64,000 nucleotides of DNA from Pseudomonas abyssi (GTDB lineage: Bacteria > Pseudomonadota > Gammaproteobacteria > Pseudomonadales > Pseudomonadaceae), in the NCBI RefSeq assembly GCF_002307495.1, contig NZ_NTMR01000020.1, forward strand, positions 1 to 64,000. The letters run 5' to 3'. This document shows, in pieces, positions 1 to 10,732 of this stretch. The number at the start of each line of letters is the position of its first letter. Positions within the stretch are counted from its first letter, which is position 1. Position numbers and translations under genes: made by a program. Below the pieces are notes generated by a model. It did not search any database, was not told the origin of the DNA, and worked only from the letters and a program-made list of their open reading frames with translations.

Positions 1-38
1 CTCAGTTTTTGCGGCCGCCCTTACTGAATGAGGTAGTG

Positions 39-57
39 AGTATAGGAATCCTATACT
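39..57. repeat. 19-bp perfect palindrome, possible operator
   Basis: Two 9-bp arms (AGTATAGGA and TCCTATACT) surround a single central A. It lies about 140 bp upstream of the small helix-turn-helix gene, in AT-rich DNA. Palindromes of this size next to phage-type or excisionase-type regulators often are operators, but function here is inferred. Confidence 0.5.
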
Positions 58-76
58 GTTGCAAAATTTAAAAAGT

Positions 77-125
77 CAATTATGGATTACAAAAAAATAC
101 AATTCATGGCTTTGCGCAATTATGG
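77..125. repeat. Three short direct repeats, CAATT(C)ATGG
   Basis: CAATTATGG occurs at 77-85 and 117-125, and CAATTCATGG at 100-109, in the AT-rich leader upstream of the helix-turn-helix gene. Repeats spaced about 17-23 bp are the sort of array a small DNA-bending protein could use. With motifs this short, chance is a real alternative. Confidence 0.25.
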
Positions 126-199
126 CTGGCGATTAACGTATATATTGACAACTGAGAGAGGGTTGTCGGCATGTCAATTTATCAAATAAAGGTTAATAG

Positions 200-418
200 A
201 TGAGTACTGCTGTTTTAAGTCGTAATGAAGATTCTTGTGTTTACATTAGCGCTAAAGAGGCATCTATGCGGTTGGGTGTTTCTCAGAACACACTGAGGCA
301 CTGGCGGTATACGGGGCTACGTGATGATCTGTTGCCGTATAAATCGCGTATTGATCGCCGAGTTGTTTACAAAGAAGATGACGTAGAGAACTTCAAGAAG
401 CACTATTTGTTCCAGTAA
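200..418 (+). CDS. Small helix-turn-helix protein, excisionase/MerR-like
   Basis: The 72-residue protein is almost entirely one winged helix-turn-helix. Residues 16-40 (ISAKEASMRLGVSQNTLRHW) have the pattern of the MerR-like/excisionase helix-turn-helix group, and the basic tail YKSRIDRRVVYKEDDV resembles the wing and recognition strand. Such proteins are typically phage or island excisionases or small repressors. An AAGG box lies upstream of the ATG. The surrounding DNA is clearly more AT-rich than the rest of the window and ends at a tRNA-Leu 3' end, which supports a mobile-element origin. No integrase is visible in the window. The fold is fairly secure, the specific role is not. Confidence 0.7.
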   Translation: MSTAVLSRNEDSCVYISAKEASMRLGVSQNTLRHWRYTGLRDDLLPYKSRIDRRVVYKEDDVENFKKHYLFQ

Positions 419-429
419 TTTTTTGTTCA

Positions 430-495
430 CTGCCCGCTGGGCAGCTTAGTTCTCTTCCCCCCTTGGGAAGCTTGGCTCACTGTTTGAGCTCAAAC
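430..495. repeat. Cluster of three hairpins after the HTH gene
   Basis: Three inverted repeats follow one another: CTGCCC/GGGCAG (430-444), CTTCCC/GGGAAG (454-470), and the 14-bp palindrome GTTTGAGCTCAAAC (482-495). They fill the gap between the helix-turn-helix gene and the next small gene. No clean T-tract follows any of them, so they may be a weak terminator cluster or protein binding sites. Confidence 0.4.
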
Positions 496-556
496 TCGCA
501 CTACCCCGCCCCTGAGCTTGTGCTACACAACTGTTTCGGCAGATAGAGGTAGCACA

Positions 557-805
557 ATGACACTCGCCCCATCAGAGCTGAACGAACACGCTCGACAAGA
601 GATCCAGGCTTACTCACGTGGCGAACAGTCTGCTGAAGCTACTGGATACAATCTCAGGAACCGCAAGCTGACACTGCCAGGCGAACCCAACCGGCGAGCT
701 GGTGACGTGATACCTGAACCTTCAGACGAGGTCGTTCAGGCAGAGCTCAAGGCGCTGGATGAGCACAGAGAAAGGTATGGTCTTCCGCGTCCAGGCTTGG
801 ACTGA
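557..805 (+). CDS. Hypothetical 82-residue protein
   Basis: I do not recognise this family. The product is hydrophilic and highly charged, with no signal peptide or membrane segment, and ends in a Pro-rich acidic/basic stretch (LDEHRERYGLPRPGLD). The start at 557 is preceded by GAGG at a plausible distance; an in-frame ATG at 518 would give a 95-residue product. It lies between an excisionase-like gene and tRNA-Leu. A small antitoxin or DNA-binding accessory protein is possible from size and charge, but nothing in the sequence proves it and no toxin partner is adjacent. Confidence 0.4.
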   Translation: MTLAPSELNEHARQEIQAYSRGEQSAEATGYNLRNRKLTLPGEPNRRAGDVIPEPSDEVVQAELKALDEHRERYGLPRPGLD

Positions 806-944
806 ATAGCTGCGGTCAGCTGGGAAAAGATTCCAGGAGCTGCTGAAAATCAGGTCGAAAGTTTCCAAAAAGTTTCCAAGCAGCTTGGCGGCGCGATGAG
901 AAAAAAATTTTTCGCCGTAACTTACTGATTTTGATGGAGAAATT

Positions 945-1031
945 TGGTGCCCGGAGCCGGGGTCGAACCGGCACGGATTGCAATCCGAGGGATTTTAAGT
1001 CCCTTGCGTCTACCAATTTCGCCATCCGGGC
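945..1031 (-). tRNA. tRNA-Leu (anticodon TAA)
   Basis: The minus strand reads GCCCGGATGGCGAAATTGG at the 5' end, has CTTAAAA as anticodon loop, the T-arm GGTTCGACCCC, and an encoded CCA. At 87 nt with a long variable arm it is a class II tRNA. It is the last of three tRNAs downstream of pgsA. Its 3' end borders the AT-rich accessory stretch, consistent with its use as an integration site. Confidence 0.95.
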
Positions 1032-1042
1032 GAAAGTAAAGA

Positions 1043-1116
1043 TGGAGGCCGAGGTCGGAATCGAACCGGCGTACACGGATTTGCAATCCGCTGCATGACC
1101 ACTCTGCCACCCGGCC
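1043..1116 (-). tRNA. tRNA-Cys (anticodon GCA)
   Basis: The minus strand has the acceptor GGCCGGG, anticodon loop TTGCAAA, T-arm GGTTCGATTCC and an encoded CCA; 74 nt. It sits 11 bp from tRNA-Leu and is probably cotranscribed with tRNA-Gly and tRNA-Leu. Confidence 0.95.
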
Positions 1117-1165
1117 TCTAAAGGGCGACTACTCTGTTGTGGATGACGTCAACAGAATATAAAAC

Positions 1166-1241
<76 letters not shown>

Positions 1242-1405
1242 GTAAAACTAGTATTACCTGACCCTAAGGTCGAGCTCTACTTAATAGAGCTTTTCTTGCT
1301 TGAGCCGAGCGACACTTGAATGCGCCGTATTGAGCGGTCATCGCATCGGACGGCGCTCATTCTATCCTTCTGCGCCGACCTGTCAAGTCATTGATTCAAA
1401 AAAAC

Positions 1406-1975
1406 TTATTTGGCGGAATTTTGATCACTGTCGGGACGCAGGTGCGGCCAGGCGGCAATCAGGTAGACCACCATGGACCAGAGCGTCAGCACGGCAGACA
1501 AGGCCAACAGTACATAGCCCAGCATCACCCACAACGTGAACTCAGGCGGGTTGGCGAGCAGGACCACCAGTGCCACCATCTGCAGCGCGGTTTTGTATTT
1601 GCCGAGCTGCGATACGGCGACCTGGGCTCGTGCGCCCATCTCGGCCATCCACTCGCGCAGTGCGGAGATGACGATTTCGCGACCGATGATGATGGCGGCT
1701 GGCGCGGTGATCCAGAAGTTGGCGTGATGCTGTACCAGCAGCACCAGCGCAATCACCACCATCAGCTTGTCGGCTACCGGGTCGAGAAAGGCGCCAAAAG
1801 GTGTGCTCTGCTGCAGCTTGCGGGCCAGGTACCCGTCGAGCCAGTCGGTCACGCTTGCCAGCGTGAACACCACCGCAGCCGCCATGTAGCTCCAGTGGAA
1901 CGGCATGTAGAACAGCAGGATGAAAATCGGAATCAGGGCAACCCGGATGAGGGTCAGGATATTTGGGATGTTCAT
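1406..1975 (-). CDS. pgsA: CDP-diacylglycerol--glycerol-3-phosphate 3-phosphatidyltransferase
   Basis: This enzyme joins CDP-diacylglycerol and glycerol-3-phosphate into phosphatidylglycerophosphate, the committed step to phosphatidylglycerol and cardiolipin, in the inner membrane. The 189-residue product carries the CDP-alcohol phosphatidyltransferase signature D47-G48-x2-A51-R52-x8-G61-x3-D65-x3-D69 and several membrane helices, and the length is normal. The start at 1975 ([12 protein letters not shown]) matches the conserved family N-terminus; an in-frame ATG 21 bp upstream is unlikely. It follows uvrC by 30 bp in the gacA-uvrC-pgsA order. Confidence 0.96.
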   Translation of the reverse strand: MNIPNILTLIRVALIPIFILLFYMPFHWSYMAAAVVFTLASVTDWLDGYLARKLQQSTPFGAFLDPVADKLMVVIALVLLVQHHANFWITAPAAIIIGREIVISALREWMAEMGARAQVAVSQLGKYKTALQMVALVVLLANPPEFTLWVMLGYVLLALSAVLTLWSMVVYLIAAWPHLRPDSDQNSAK

Positions 1976-2005
1976 GGTCTCGGCCATTGTTAGCAACAGA
2001 GCATT

Positions 2006-3838
2006 CTAATCGCTATGCAGGGCGGCATAAATCTGTTCTGCAAGTTTTTTACTGATACCCGGTGCTTTGGCGATTTCTGCGGCGCTGGCCCGCTTCAGCT
2101 CCTGCAGGCCACCAAAATGGCGCAGCAGTTCACGGCGGCGCTTGGGTCCAACACCGGCAATGCCCTCGAGGCTGGAACTGGTGCGTGCCTTGCCGCGCCG
2201 TTGGCGATGTCCGGTGATGGCAAAGCGGTGCGCTTCATCACGTATATGCTGGATCAAATGCAAGGCAGGCGAATGGCCGGGCAGCACCAGCTCATTGTGC
2301 GGGTCGTTGAGGTACAGGGTTTCCATGCCAGCCTTGCGGGTGACGCCCTTGGCTACGCCTAGCAGCGTCAGGTCATGAATGGCCAGCTCCTGCAGAACCT
2401 CGATCGCCATGTTCATCTGGCCTTTGCCGCCGTCAACCAAGAGTACATCGGGCATCTTGCCCTCCCCCTCTTTCAGACGGCTGAAGCGGCGGTGCAGTGC
2501 CTGACGCATGGCGGCGTAATCGTCGCCGGCCGTAACGCCCTCGATGTTGAAGCGGCGATAGTCGCTTTTCAGCGGCCCTTCCGGCCCAAACACCACGCAG
2601 GAGGCGACGGTCGCTTCACCACTGGAGTGACTGATGTCGTAGCACTCCAGGCGAGTGGGCAGCTCGTCCAGCTGCAATGCCTGCTGCAACGCCTCGAAGC
2701 GCTGATGAACATGTTGACGATTGCTCAACAGGCTGGTCAGAGACTGCTCGGCGTTACCCGCAGCCAGGTCAAGCCAGCGTTTTCGGTTGCCGCGCACTCG
2801 GCTGGTAATGCTGAGGTTGTACCCGCGCGCTTGAGCAAGGGCTTCGGCGATGACGGCGAAATCGGGGTGCTCGGCATTGACGATCAGCTCGGGGGGCAGC
2901 TCGCGTTCGGCGGTACCCAGATAGTATTGCGGCAGGAAGGCTGCCAGTACCTCGCCGGGCTGTTGCTCAATGGGCACTCGGGGAAAGTGGTTTTTGCTGC
3001 CTAGCACCCTGCCATTGCGGACCATGACGACATGCACACAGGCGCCGCCGGGCGCCACCGCCGCGGCGATGATATCCACGTTGCCCTGCTCGGTGTCCAT
3101 GCTTTGCTGGTCCTGCACCCGTCGCAGCAGGGCAATCTGGTCGCGTAACTCGGCGGCCCGTTCAAAGTCCAGGTTCATGGACGCCTGTTCCATGGCGCTG
3201 GTCAGCTCCGTGTTCAGGGCGTTGCTGCGCCCTTCCAGAAACATGACCGAATGGCGCACGTCTTCCGCATACTCGTCGGCGTCTACCAGGCCGACACAGG
3301 GAGCCTTGCAGCGCTTGATCTGGTACTGCAGGCAAGGCCGGGTGCGGTTACGGTAATAGCTGTCTTCACACTGGCGCACCAGAAAGGTCTTTTGCAGCAG
3401 GCTGAGGCTTTCGCGAATCGCACCGGCACTTGGATAGGGGCCGAAGTAGCGCCCCTTGGCGCGCTTGGTTCCGCGGTGTAAACCCAGGCGCGGAAAGTCG
3501 TCATTACTGGACAAAAATACGTAGGGGTACGATTTGTCGTCGCGCAGCAGGATGTTATACGGCGGCCGGTTGGCCTTGATCAGACTTTGTTCCAGCAGCA
3601 GCGCCTCGGTCTCGTTGGCGGTGATGGTGGTGTCAATCTGCTGGATGCGGCTGACCAGCGCCTCGGTCTTGGGGCTCAGGCCGGTTTTGCGGAAGTAGCT
3701 GGACAGGCGCTTTTTTAGGTTGCTTGCCTTGCCGACGTACAGCAAGGCACCGTCGGCATCGAACATGCGATAGACCCCGGGCTTGCTGCTGGCCGAGGCG
3801 AGAAAGGCTTTGCTGTCCAGGGGCGTTGACTGACTCAC
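2006..3838 (-). CDS. uvrC: Excinuclease ABC subunit C
   Basis: UvrC makes the dual incisions in nucleotide excision repair after UvrAB loading. The 610-residue protein has an N-terminal GIY-YIG nuclease (G21-V-Y, Y34-V-G, R44), a Cys-rich stretch near residues 150-180, a UVR motif around 200-240 ([14 protein letters not shown]), the RNase-H-like endonuclease domain around 370-540 and a C-terminal helix-hairpin-helix ([18 protein letters not shown]). It starts with GTG, overlapping the gacA stop by 4 bp (GTGA), so translational coupling to gacA is likely. The gacA-uvrC pairing is conserved in gammaproteobacteria. Confidence 0.98.
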   Translation of the reverse strand: MSQSTPLDSKAFLASASSKPGVYRMFDADGALLYVGKASNLKKRLSSYFRKTGLSPKTEALVSRIQQIDTTITANETEALLLEQSLIKANRPPYNILLRDDKSYPYVFLSSNDDFPRLGLHRGTKRAKGRYFGPYPSAGAIRESLSLLQKTFLVRQCEDSYYRNRTRPCLQYQIKRCKAPCVGLVDADEYAEDVRHSVMFLEGRSNALNTELTSAMEQASMNLDFERAAELRDQIALLRRVQDQQSMDTEQGNVDIIAAAVAPGGACVHVVMVRNGRVLGSKNHFPRVPIEQQPGEVLAAFLPQYYLGTAERELPPELIVNAEHPDFAVIAEALAQARGYNLSITSRVRGNRKRWLDLAAGNAEQSLTSLLSNRQHVHQRFEALQQALQLDELPTRLECYDISHSSGEATVASCVVFGPEGPLKSDYRRFNIEGVTAGDDYAAMRQALHRRFSRLKEGEGKMPDVLLVDGGKGQMNMAIEVLQELAIHDLTLLGVAKGVTRKAGMETLYLNDPHNELVLPGHSPALHLIQHIRDEAHRFAITGHRQRRGKARTSSSLEGIAGVGPKRRRELLRHFGGLQELKRASAAEIAKAPGISKKLAEQIYAALHSD

Positions 3839-4479
3839 TGCTGGCTGGCGTCGACCATGCCGTGCCGTACCGCCAGCAAGGTCAGCTCGACATCACTGGT
3901 GATGCCCAGTTTCTCGAAAATGCGGTAGCGATAGGTGTTGACGGTTTTCGGGCTGAGACACAACTTATCGGAGATGCTCTGCACTTTTTCGCAACCGACG
4001 ATCATCAAAGCGATCTGGATTTCGCGCTCGGAAAGGCAGTCGAACGGCGAGTCGCCGCCTGGGTTGAAACGTTTCAGTGCCAGCTGTTGGGCGACGTTGG
4101 GGCTGATGTAGCGTTGTCCGGCGTGAACCTGGCGAATGGCTGACACCATTTCATCAAGAGCAGCACCCTTGGTGACGTAACCCGCAGCGCCGGCTTGCAT
4201 CAGGCGGGTGGGGAACGGCTCTTCATCACAGACCGTGACGGCGATGACCTTGAGGTTGCGATCATGCTGGACCAGTTTGCGGGTGGCCTCCAGACCGCCA
4301 ATGCCGGGCATGCGCACGTCCATCAGGACGACGTCAGGCTTGAGCTCGCGCGCCCGGGTCACGGCGTTTTCACCGCAATCGGCCTCGCCCACCACGGACA
4401 GGCCAGGGACATCGCCCAGCATACGACTGATGCCCATGCGAACCAGGTCATGGTCATCAACCACCAGCACTTTGATCAA
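3835..4479 (-). CDS. gacA: GacA/UvrY response regulator
   Basis: GacA is the response regulator of the GacS/GacA system, which drives the small RNAs that titrate RsmA/CsrA. The 214-residue protein has a receiver domain with acidic pocket D8-D9, phospho-acceptor D54, T82 and K104, and a LuxR-type helix-turn-helix at about 148-195 ([34 protein letters not shown]). The only start that gives the conserved N-terminus [10 protein letters not shown] is TTG at 4477-4479, the rare start also reported for Pseudomonas gacA. It is followed by uvrC with a 4-bp overlap. Confidence 0.97.
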   Translation of the reverse strand: MIKVLVVDDHDLVRMGISRMLGDVPGLSVVGEADCGENAVTRARELKPDVVLMDVRMPGIGGLEATRKLVQHDRNLKVIAVTVCDEEPFPTRLMQAGAAGYVTKGAALDEMVSAIRQVHAGQRYISPNVAQQLALKRFNPGGDSPFDCLSEREIQIALMIVGCEKVQSISDKLCLSPKTVNTYRYRIFEKLGITSDVELTLLAVRHGMVDASQQ

Positions 4480-4745
4480 GCACTACCCCTTGAACACACC
4501 GAACATTGTTATTCCTCCCCAACGGGAGGCGGCATCCCAGCACGCTGCCTTTCTTCTATACTCAAATCGGCCCGGTCAATTGCTCAACGTGCCGTTTGCG
4601 TCACAATACCAAAACGGCCTGCCAGATGAAATGACTTGTCTGTGCCTGACGCGCCAACTCGTTGGCCGACCGGGGGCGACATAGGTCGAATAGTGGGTTA
4701 TGTGGTTGCGGCAGACAATCCCCGGAAAACAACAGCTGTAGCGCC

Positions 4746-6680
4746 ATGAACAAAGACGACAAATTCGCCGAGGCGGGCAAAACCGCCGTGATGCAGAACG
4801 TTCAGGGGCTGATCGGCTTCCTGCAGAGCTACCCGCCTTTCAACCTGATGGAACCCGCGCACCTCGCCTGGCTGGTTGAGCAGGCTCAGCTGCGCTTCTT
4901 TGCCGCGGGCGAGCCCATCCTGCAGCCGCAGGATGGCCCGGTTCAGCGCTTTTTTATCGTCAAGCAAGGGCTGATTCGCGGCGAGCGGGTGGTCGCCGAT
5001 GCCGACCGGCCGGATACCACGTTCGAGATTGGCACCGGAGAGTGCTTTCCGCTGGCTGCCCTGCTGGGCGAGCGTGCTACCCGCACCCTGCACCGCGCAG
5101 CGCAGGACAGCTTCTGCCTGACCATTGAGCGCGACGCCTTTGTCACCCTGTTCAGCCGGTCCCTGCCGTTTCGTGATTTTGCCTTGCGCGGGGTCAGCAG
5201 CCTGCTGGACCAGGTCAATCAGCAGGCGCAAAAGCAGGCCAGCGAGACCCTCGGTGCCCATTACTCGCTGGATGCCAGGCTCGACGAGCTGGTTGGCCAC
5301 TCGCCCGTGCACTGCCTTCCGGACACCCCGATACGCAGCGCCGTGCGGCAGATGCATGAGGCGAGTATCGGCAGTATTGTGATCACCGATGAGGCGCTGG
5401 CGCCGCTGGGTATCTTTACCCTGCGTGACCTGCGGGCGTTGATTGCCAGCGACGAGGTTGATCTGACCCGTCCGCTCAGCAGCGTGATGACGCCGGACCC
5501 CGCCGCCCTGCCCTCCAGCGCCAGCGCCTTTGATGCGGCCATCGCCATGACGCGGCGCCATATCGCCCATATTTGTCTGGTCGATGATGGTCGCCTGACG
5601 GGCGTGGTGTCGGAGCGAGATCTGTTTTCCCTGCAGCGGGTAAACCTGGTGCACCTGGCACGCACCCTGCGGCAGGCCGAGAGCGTGGAGCGCCTGGCTG
5701 CGCTGCGCAGCCACATTCATCAACTGGTCGACAGCATGCTGGCCCACGGTGCATCGTCCGGGCAGATCACTCGTATCATTACCCTGTTCAATGATCATAC
5801 GGTGTGCCGCGTGATCGAGTTATCTATTGCCGAGCACGGTGATCCGGGCGTGCCCTTCAGTTGGCTGTGTTTTGGTAGCGAAGGGCGCCAGGAGCAGACG
5901 CTGCACACGGACCAGGACAACGGCATGATGTTCTCTGCCGCCTCCCCCGAGCAAGCCGAGGAGCGACGCACCCTGCTGCTGCCGCTGGCCGACAAGATCA
6001 ACCAGGCGTTGGCGCAATGTGGTTTTACCCTGTGCAAGGGCAATATCATGGCCAGCAACCCGGAGCTATGCCTGTCGGCAAGAGAATGGCAGGCGCGCTT
6101 TGACCGCATCATTGCCAGCACGACGCCCGCCAACCTGCTCAAGTCAGCAATCTACTTTGACTTTCGGGTGGTCTGGGGCGACCGGCGGGCAGCCGACCAG
6201 GTGTTCTCGGGCGTGCTGCGCAAGATCGGCAGCAATACGCTGTTTCAGCAGCAGATGGCGCAGAATGCGCTGCAGCATCGCCCGCCGATTGGCCGGCTGC
6301 GCGATTTTGTGGTTGCGCGCAGTGGCGCTGAAAAGGACACGCTGGATATCAAGGTACAAGGTCTGGGGCCCTTCGTTGATGGTGCCCGACTGCTCGCCTT
6401 GGCCAATGGCATCGCCGTGAGCAATACGCTGGAGCGCTTGCAGCAGTTGCGTCAACGCGGTGTGCTTGATCCGTTGGATGCCGACGCCTATATCGAGGGC
6501 TATCAGTTCATCCAGTTGGTACGCATGCAGCAGCATCAGCAGCAGGAGCGTGAGCAGCGCCCCTTCAGCAATCGACTGGACCCGGATAGCCTGAACCAGC
6601 TGGATCGGCGCATCCTGCGCGAGTCCTTTCGCCAGGCCAAGCGTCTGCAGGGTAGTCTGGCACTGAGGTACAACCTGTGA
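4746..6680 (+). CDS. Cyclic-nucleotide-binding/CBS/DUF294 nucleotidyltransferase-like protein
   Basis: The 644-residue cytosolic protein has four parts: a cyclic-nucleotide-binding-like domain (about 25-150), a pair of CBS domains (about 185-305, with GIFTLRDLRAL and GVVSERDLFSL), a DUF294 nucleotidyltransferase-like domain (GSEGRQEQTLHTDQDNG, the G-S...D-x-D pattern), and a DUF294 C-terminal helical domain. Family members are predicted signal-responsive nucleotidyltransferases with unknown substrate, often found beside acetate-type symporters and a DEDD exonuclease, as here. An upstream in-frame ATG at 4662 is possible, but 4746 gives the usual N-terminus. The stop overlaps the next gene as GTGA. 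Confidence 0.88.
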   Translation: MNKDDKFAEAGKTAVMQNVQGLIGFLQSYPPFNLMEPAHLAWLVEQAQLRFFAAGEPILQPQDGPVQRFFIVKQGLIRGERVVADADRPDTTFEIGTGECFPLAALLGERATRTLHRAAQDSFCLTIERDAFVTLFSRSLPFRDFALRGVSSLLDQVNQQAQKQASETLGAHYSLDARLDELVGHSPVHCLPDTPIRSAVRQMHEASIGSIVITDEALAPLGIFTLRDLRALIASDEVDLTRPLSSVMTPDPAALPSSASAFDAAIAMTRRHIAHICLVDDGRLTGVVSERDLFSLQRVNLVHLARTLRQAESVERLAALRSHIHQLVDSMLAHGASSGQITRIITLFNDHTVCRVIELSIAEHGDPGVPFSWLCFGSEGRQEQTLHTDQDNGMMFSAASPEQAEERRTLLLPLADKINQALAQCGFTLCKGNIMASNPELCLSAREWQARFDRIIASTTPANLLKSAIYFDFRVVWGDRRAADQVFSGVLRKIGSNTLFQQQMAQNALQHRPPIGRLRDFVVARSGAEKDTLDIKVQGLGPFVDGARLLALANGIAVSNTLERLQQLRQRGVLDPLDADAYIEGYQFIQLVRMQQHQQQEREQRPFSNRLDPDSLNQLDRRILRESFRQAKRLQGSLALRYNL

Positions 6681-7387
6681 ACCCGTTGAGCTGGCTGGGC
6701 ACCCGGCGTCAGGCGATGGACAGCGAGCAGCAGGCTCGCCTGGCGCGCTTACCGACGCCCCAGGCGCTGGATGACACCTTGCTGGAGCGCTGTCGTCTCG
6801 TCGTGGTGGACCTGGAAACCAGCGGCCTCAACGTCAATCGCGACCGGATCCTGTCCGTGGGTGCCGTGGTGGTTGAGAACGGCAGCATTGATCTGGGCAG
6901 CCAGTATGAGTGCACGTTGTTCCAGGAAAATCACCGAGTGACCGAGTCGGTGCTGATCCACGGTATCGCGCCGAGTGAGGTTGCCCGCGGCGTAGCACCG
7001 GCTGATGCGCTACTGGACTTCATGGCCTTTGCCGACAATGGCGTGTTTGTTGCCTTCCATGCGGCCTTTGATCAGCGCATGTTGCAGCGCGGGCTGCGGC
7101 AGACGCTGAACACCCGTTTACGGCATGTCTTCCTTGACGTGGCGGAGTTGGCTCCGATGCTGTACCCGGAGGTAACTGGCAGGAAAACGCTGGATGACTG
7201 GCAAGATTATTTTCAGCTGCGCAACAGCCAACGCCATCACGCAGCCGCCGATGCCTTGGCGACGGCGGAGATCCTGCTGATTCTGCTTAGCCGAGCTCGC
7301 GCCCAGGGCATCGCGACCTTGGCGGAGCTGAACAGCCGTCTGCGGCATTGGCGACGTCTGCGCCAGGCGAGGATCGGCAGTCTGTAG
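6677..7387 (+). CDS. DnaQ-like DEDDh 3'-5' exonuclease
   Basis: The 236-residue protein contains an exonuclease domain with the four acidic residues of the DEDD group: D45-x-E47 (VVVDLETSGL), D132 (FHAAFDQRML), and the H187-x4-D192 pair (RHHAAADALATAEI), which makes it the DEDDh type. It resembles the proofreading epsilon subunit but is too short and differently placed to be DnaQ itself; such paralogues degrade single-stranded DNA or RNA ends. It starts with GTG overlapping the upstream stop, so it is very likely cotranslated with the CBS/DUF294 protein. Confidence 0.88.
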   Translation: MNPLSWLGTRRQAMDSEQQARLARLPTPQALDDTLLERCRLVVVDLETSGLNVNRDRILSVGAVVVENGSIDLGSQYECTLFQENHRVTESVLIHGIAPSEVARGVAPADALLDFMAFADNGVFVAFHAAFDQRMLQRGLRQTLNTRLRHVFLDVAELAPMLYPEVTGRKTLDDWQDYFQLRNSQRHHAAADALATAEILLILLSRARAQGIATLAELNSRLRHWRRLRQARIGSL

Positions 7388-7410
7388 TTGAGCTCAAAAT
7401 CGCCGGAGAT

Positions 7411-7431
7411 TAGAGCTTTTGCTCTATTTTT
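7411..7431 (+). terminator. Rho-independent terminator after the exonuclease gene
   Basis: A 6-bp stem TAGAGC/GCTCTA with a TTTT loop is followed directly by five T residues, 23 bp after the exonuclease stop. It ends the two-gene operon and separates it from the porin gene. Confidence 0.65.
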
Positions 7432-7645
7432 GTTGGTTTATTTCCCCAAACTGTACTGGATGATCGGCGCAGATGCTGTTAGCTTGCGCTCTCGTTTCAT
7501 CATGGTCGAGTCATTGCCTCTTTTTGTATCAAACTGCGGCGCTGATCAAGTCCGACCTCCCTGACAGCTTCAGTGCAACCTATTCCATGAAGCGACTGTC
7601 GACTGCATGAGACGTTTTCCCAAGACAGACACCCCGGAGCATTCC

Positions 7646-8890
7646 ATGAACAGACACGCCTGGCTGAAGTCATCCGTTGCCTTGGCCGTCACCCTCGCCG
7701 CTTCTGGCGTCAACGCCAACGGCCTAAGCATCAACGAGCAAAGCGCTAGCGGTATGGGGACTGGATTTGCAGGACGCTCATCCTCCGCCGAGGACGCCAG
7801 CACCTTGTTTGGCAACCCCGCCGGTATGTCCAGGCTGGACAGAACTGAAATTAGCGGTGGTTTTGCCACCATCTTCGCTTCCACCGACATCGACAATGCG
7901 CAAGGTGCTATCCCCGGTAGCAACGACGGTGACATGGTGCCGAACGCGGTAGTACCTTTTGGCTACCTCGTGACGCCGCTGAACGATCGCTGGCACGCCG
8001 GCATCGGCATGTATGCGCCCTTTGGTGTGATCAGCGATTATGAAGACGCGTTTCAAGGCCGTGCGCACGGCCTATACAGCAAGGTACAGGTTGTCACGCT
8101 GCAGCCTACCCTGAGCTACCAGATCAACGACCGCGTGTCGGTCGGGTTTGGCCCCACCATCAACCGCATCAGCGGCAAGCTGACCAGCCAGCCCTTGGCG
8201 GCGCTGGGCAGTAACGCCGAGGTCAATATCAAGGGCGATGACACCGGCTATGGCTTCAATGCCGGTGTGCTGGTGCAGGTCACTGACCAGGTTCGCTGGG
8301 GCCTGACCTATCATTCGGCGATCGACTTCGGCCTTGAGGGCCGCACCCGCTTCAGTGGTTTCGGTAGCTTCCCGGGGCTGGACGGCAGCTACGATGCTGC
8401 GCTGGACATCACCATGCCCGAATCCGTCGATACCTCGGTGACCTGGGAAATGGATGACCGCTGGACGCTGTATGCCGGTGGCACCTGGACGCGCTGGAGC
8501 CGTCTGGATGGTATCGAGGTAGAGAACAGCGGCCTGTTGGCGCCCTATCAGCCGAGCTTTGGCACGGTTGAGGAGGACATGCAGTGGGATGACGTGATCT
8601 CCTGGGCGGTTGGTGCGGCCTATCAGCTGAACCCGCAATGGGTGCTGCGTGCAGGCTTTACCGTTGACCCGTCGCCGACCAATGACACCCACCGTACCGT
8701 GCGTATCCCGGTATCGGACCGCAAGGTCTTCTCTCTGGGCGCAGGCTGGGATGTTACGCCGGATCTGACACTGGACTTTGCCTACTCTTACCTGCGCGAA
8801 TCCGAAGGGGAAGTCGGTTATGCCGACTACTCGGCTGACTTCCGCAATTCAGCCCACGGTCTGGCTACCCAGGCAACCTGGCGCTTCTGA
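7646..8890 (+). CDS. FadL/OmpP1/TodX outer-membrane transporter
   Basis: This is a 14-stranded beta-barrel of the long-chain fatty acid/hydrophobic compound porin family. The 414-residue precursor has a signal peptide (MNRHAWLKSSVALAVTLAAS... cleaved near NAN), the family N-terminal hatch signature (NEQSASGMGTGFAG followed by NPAGMSRL), alternating beta-strand pattern, and a C-terminal aromatic (ATWRF) typical of outer-membrane proteins. The start at 7646 was chosen because the upstream ATG at 7607 would place a charged segment before the signal peptide. The substrate cannot be told from sequence. A strong terminator follows. Confidence 0.92.
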   Translation: MNRHAWLKSSVALAVTLAASGVNANGLSINEQSASGMGTGFAGRSSSAEDASTLFGNPAGMSRLDRTEISGGFATIFASTDIDNAQGAIPGSNDGDMVPNAVVPFGYLVTPLNDRWHAGIGMYAPFGVISDYEDAFQGRAHGLYSKVQVVTLQPTLSYQINDRVSVGFGPTINRISGKLTSQPLAALGSNAEVNIKGDDTGYGFNAGVLVQVTDQVRWGLTYHSAIDFGLEGRTRFSGFGSFPGLDGSYDAALDITMPESVDTSVTWEMDDRWTLYAGGTWTRWSRLDGIEVENSGLLAPYQPSFGTVEEDMQWDDVISWAVGAAYQLNPQWVLRAGFTVDPSPTNDTHRTVRIPVSDRKVFSLGAGWDVTPDLTLDFAYSYLRESEGEVGYADYSADFRNSAHGLATQATWRF

Positions 8891-8910
8891 TCTGGTGCTG
8901 CAATAAAAAA

Positions 8911-8935
8911 CGCCCCGCATATGCGGGGCGTTTTT
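8911..8935. terminator. Bidirectional terminator between convergent genes
   Basis: The stem CGCCCCGCAT/ATGCGGGGCG is flanked by an A-run on the left and TTTTT on the right, so it can act in both directions. It lies between the converging porin and symporter genes. Confidence 0.9.
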
Positions 8936-8949
8936 ATTTGGGCAGGTGC

Positions 8950-10716
<1,767 letters not shown>

Positions 10717-10732
10717 CGCTGGACTCCTGTTC

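Noticed and set aside
1391..1993. 200-codon plus-strand frame opposite pgsA
   Set aside because: It is His/Gln-rich shadow coding opposite a clear pgsA with its catalytic motif.
4698..5798. 366-codon minus-strand frame opposite the CBS/DUF294 gene
   Set aside because: Gln/Gly-rich composition typical of antisense shadow; the opposite strand encodes recognisable domains.
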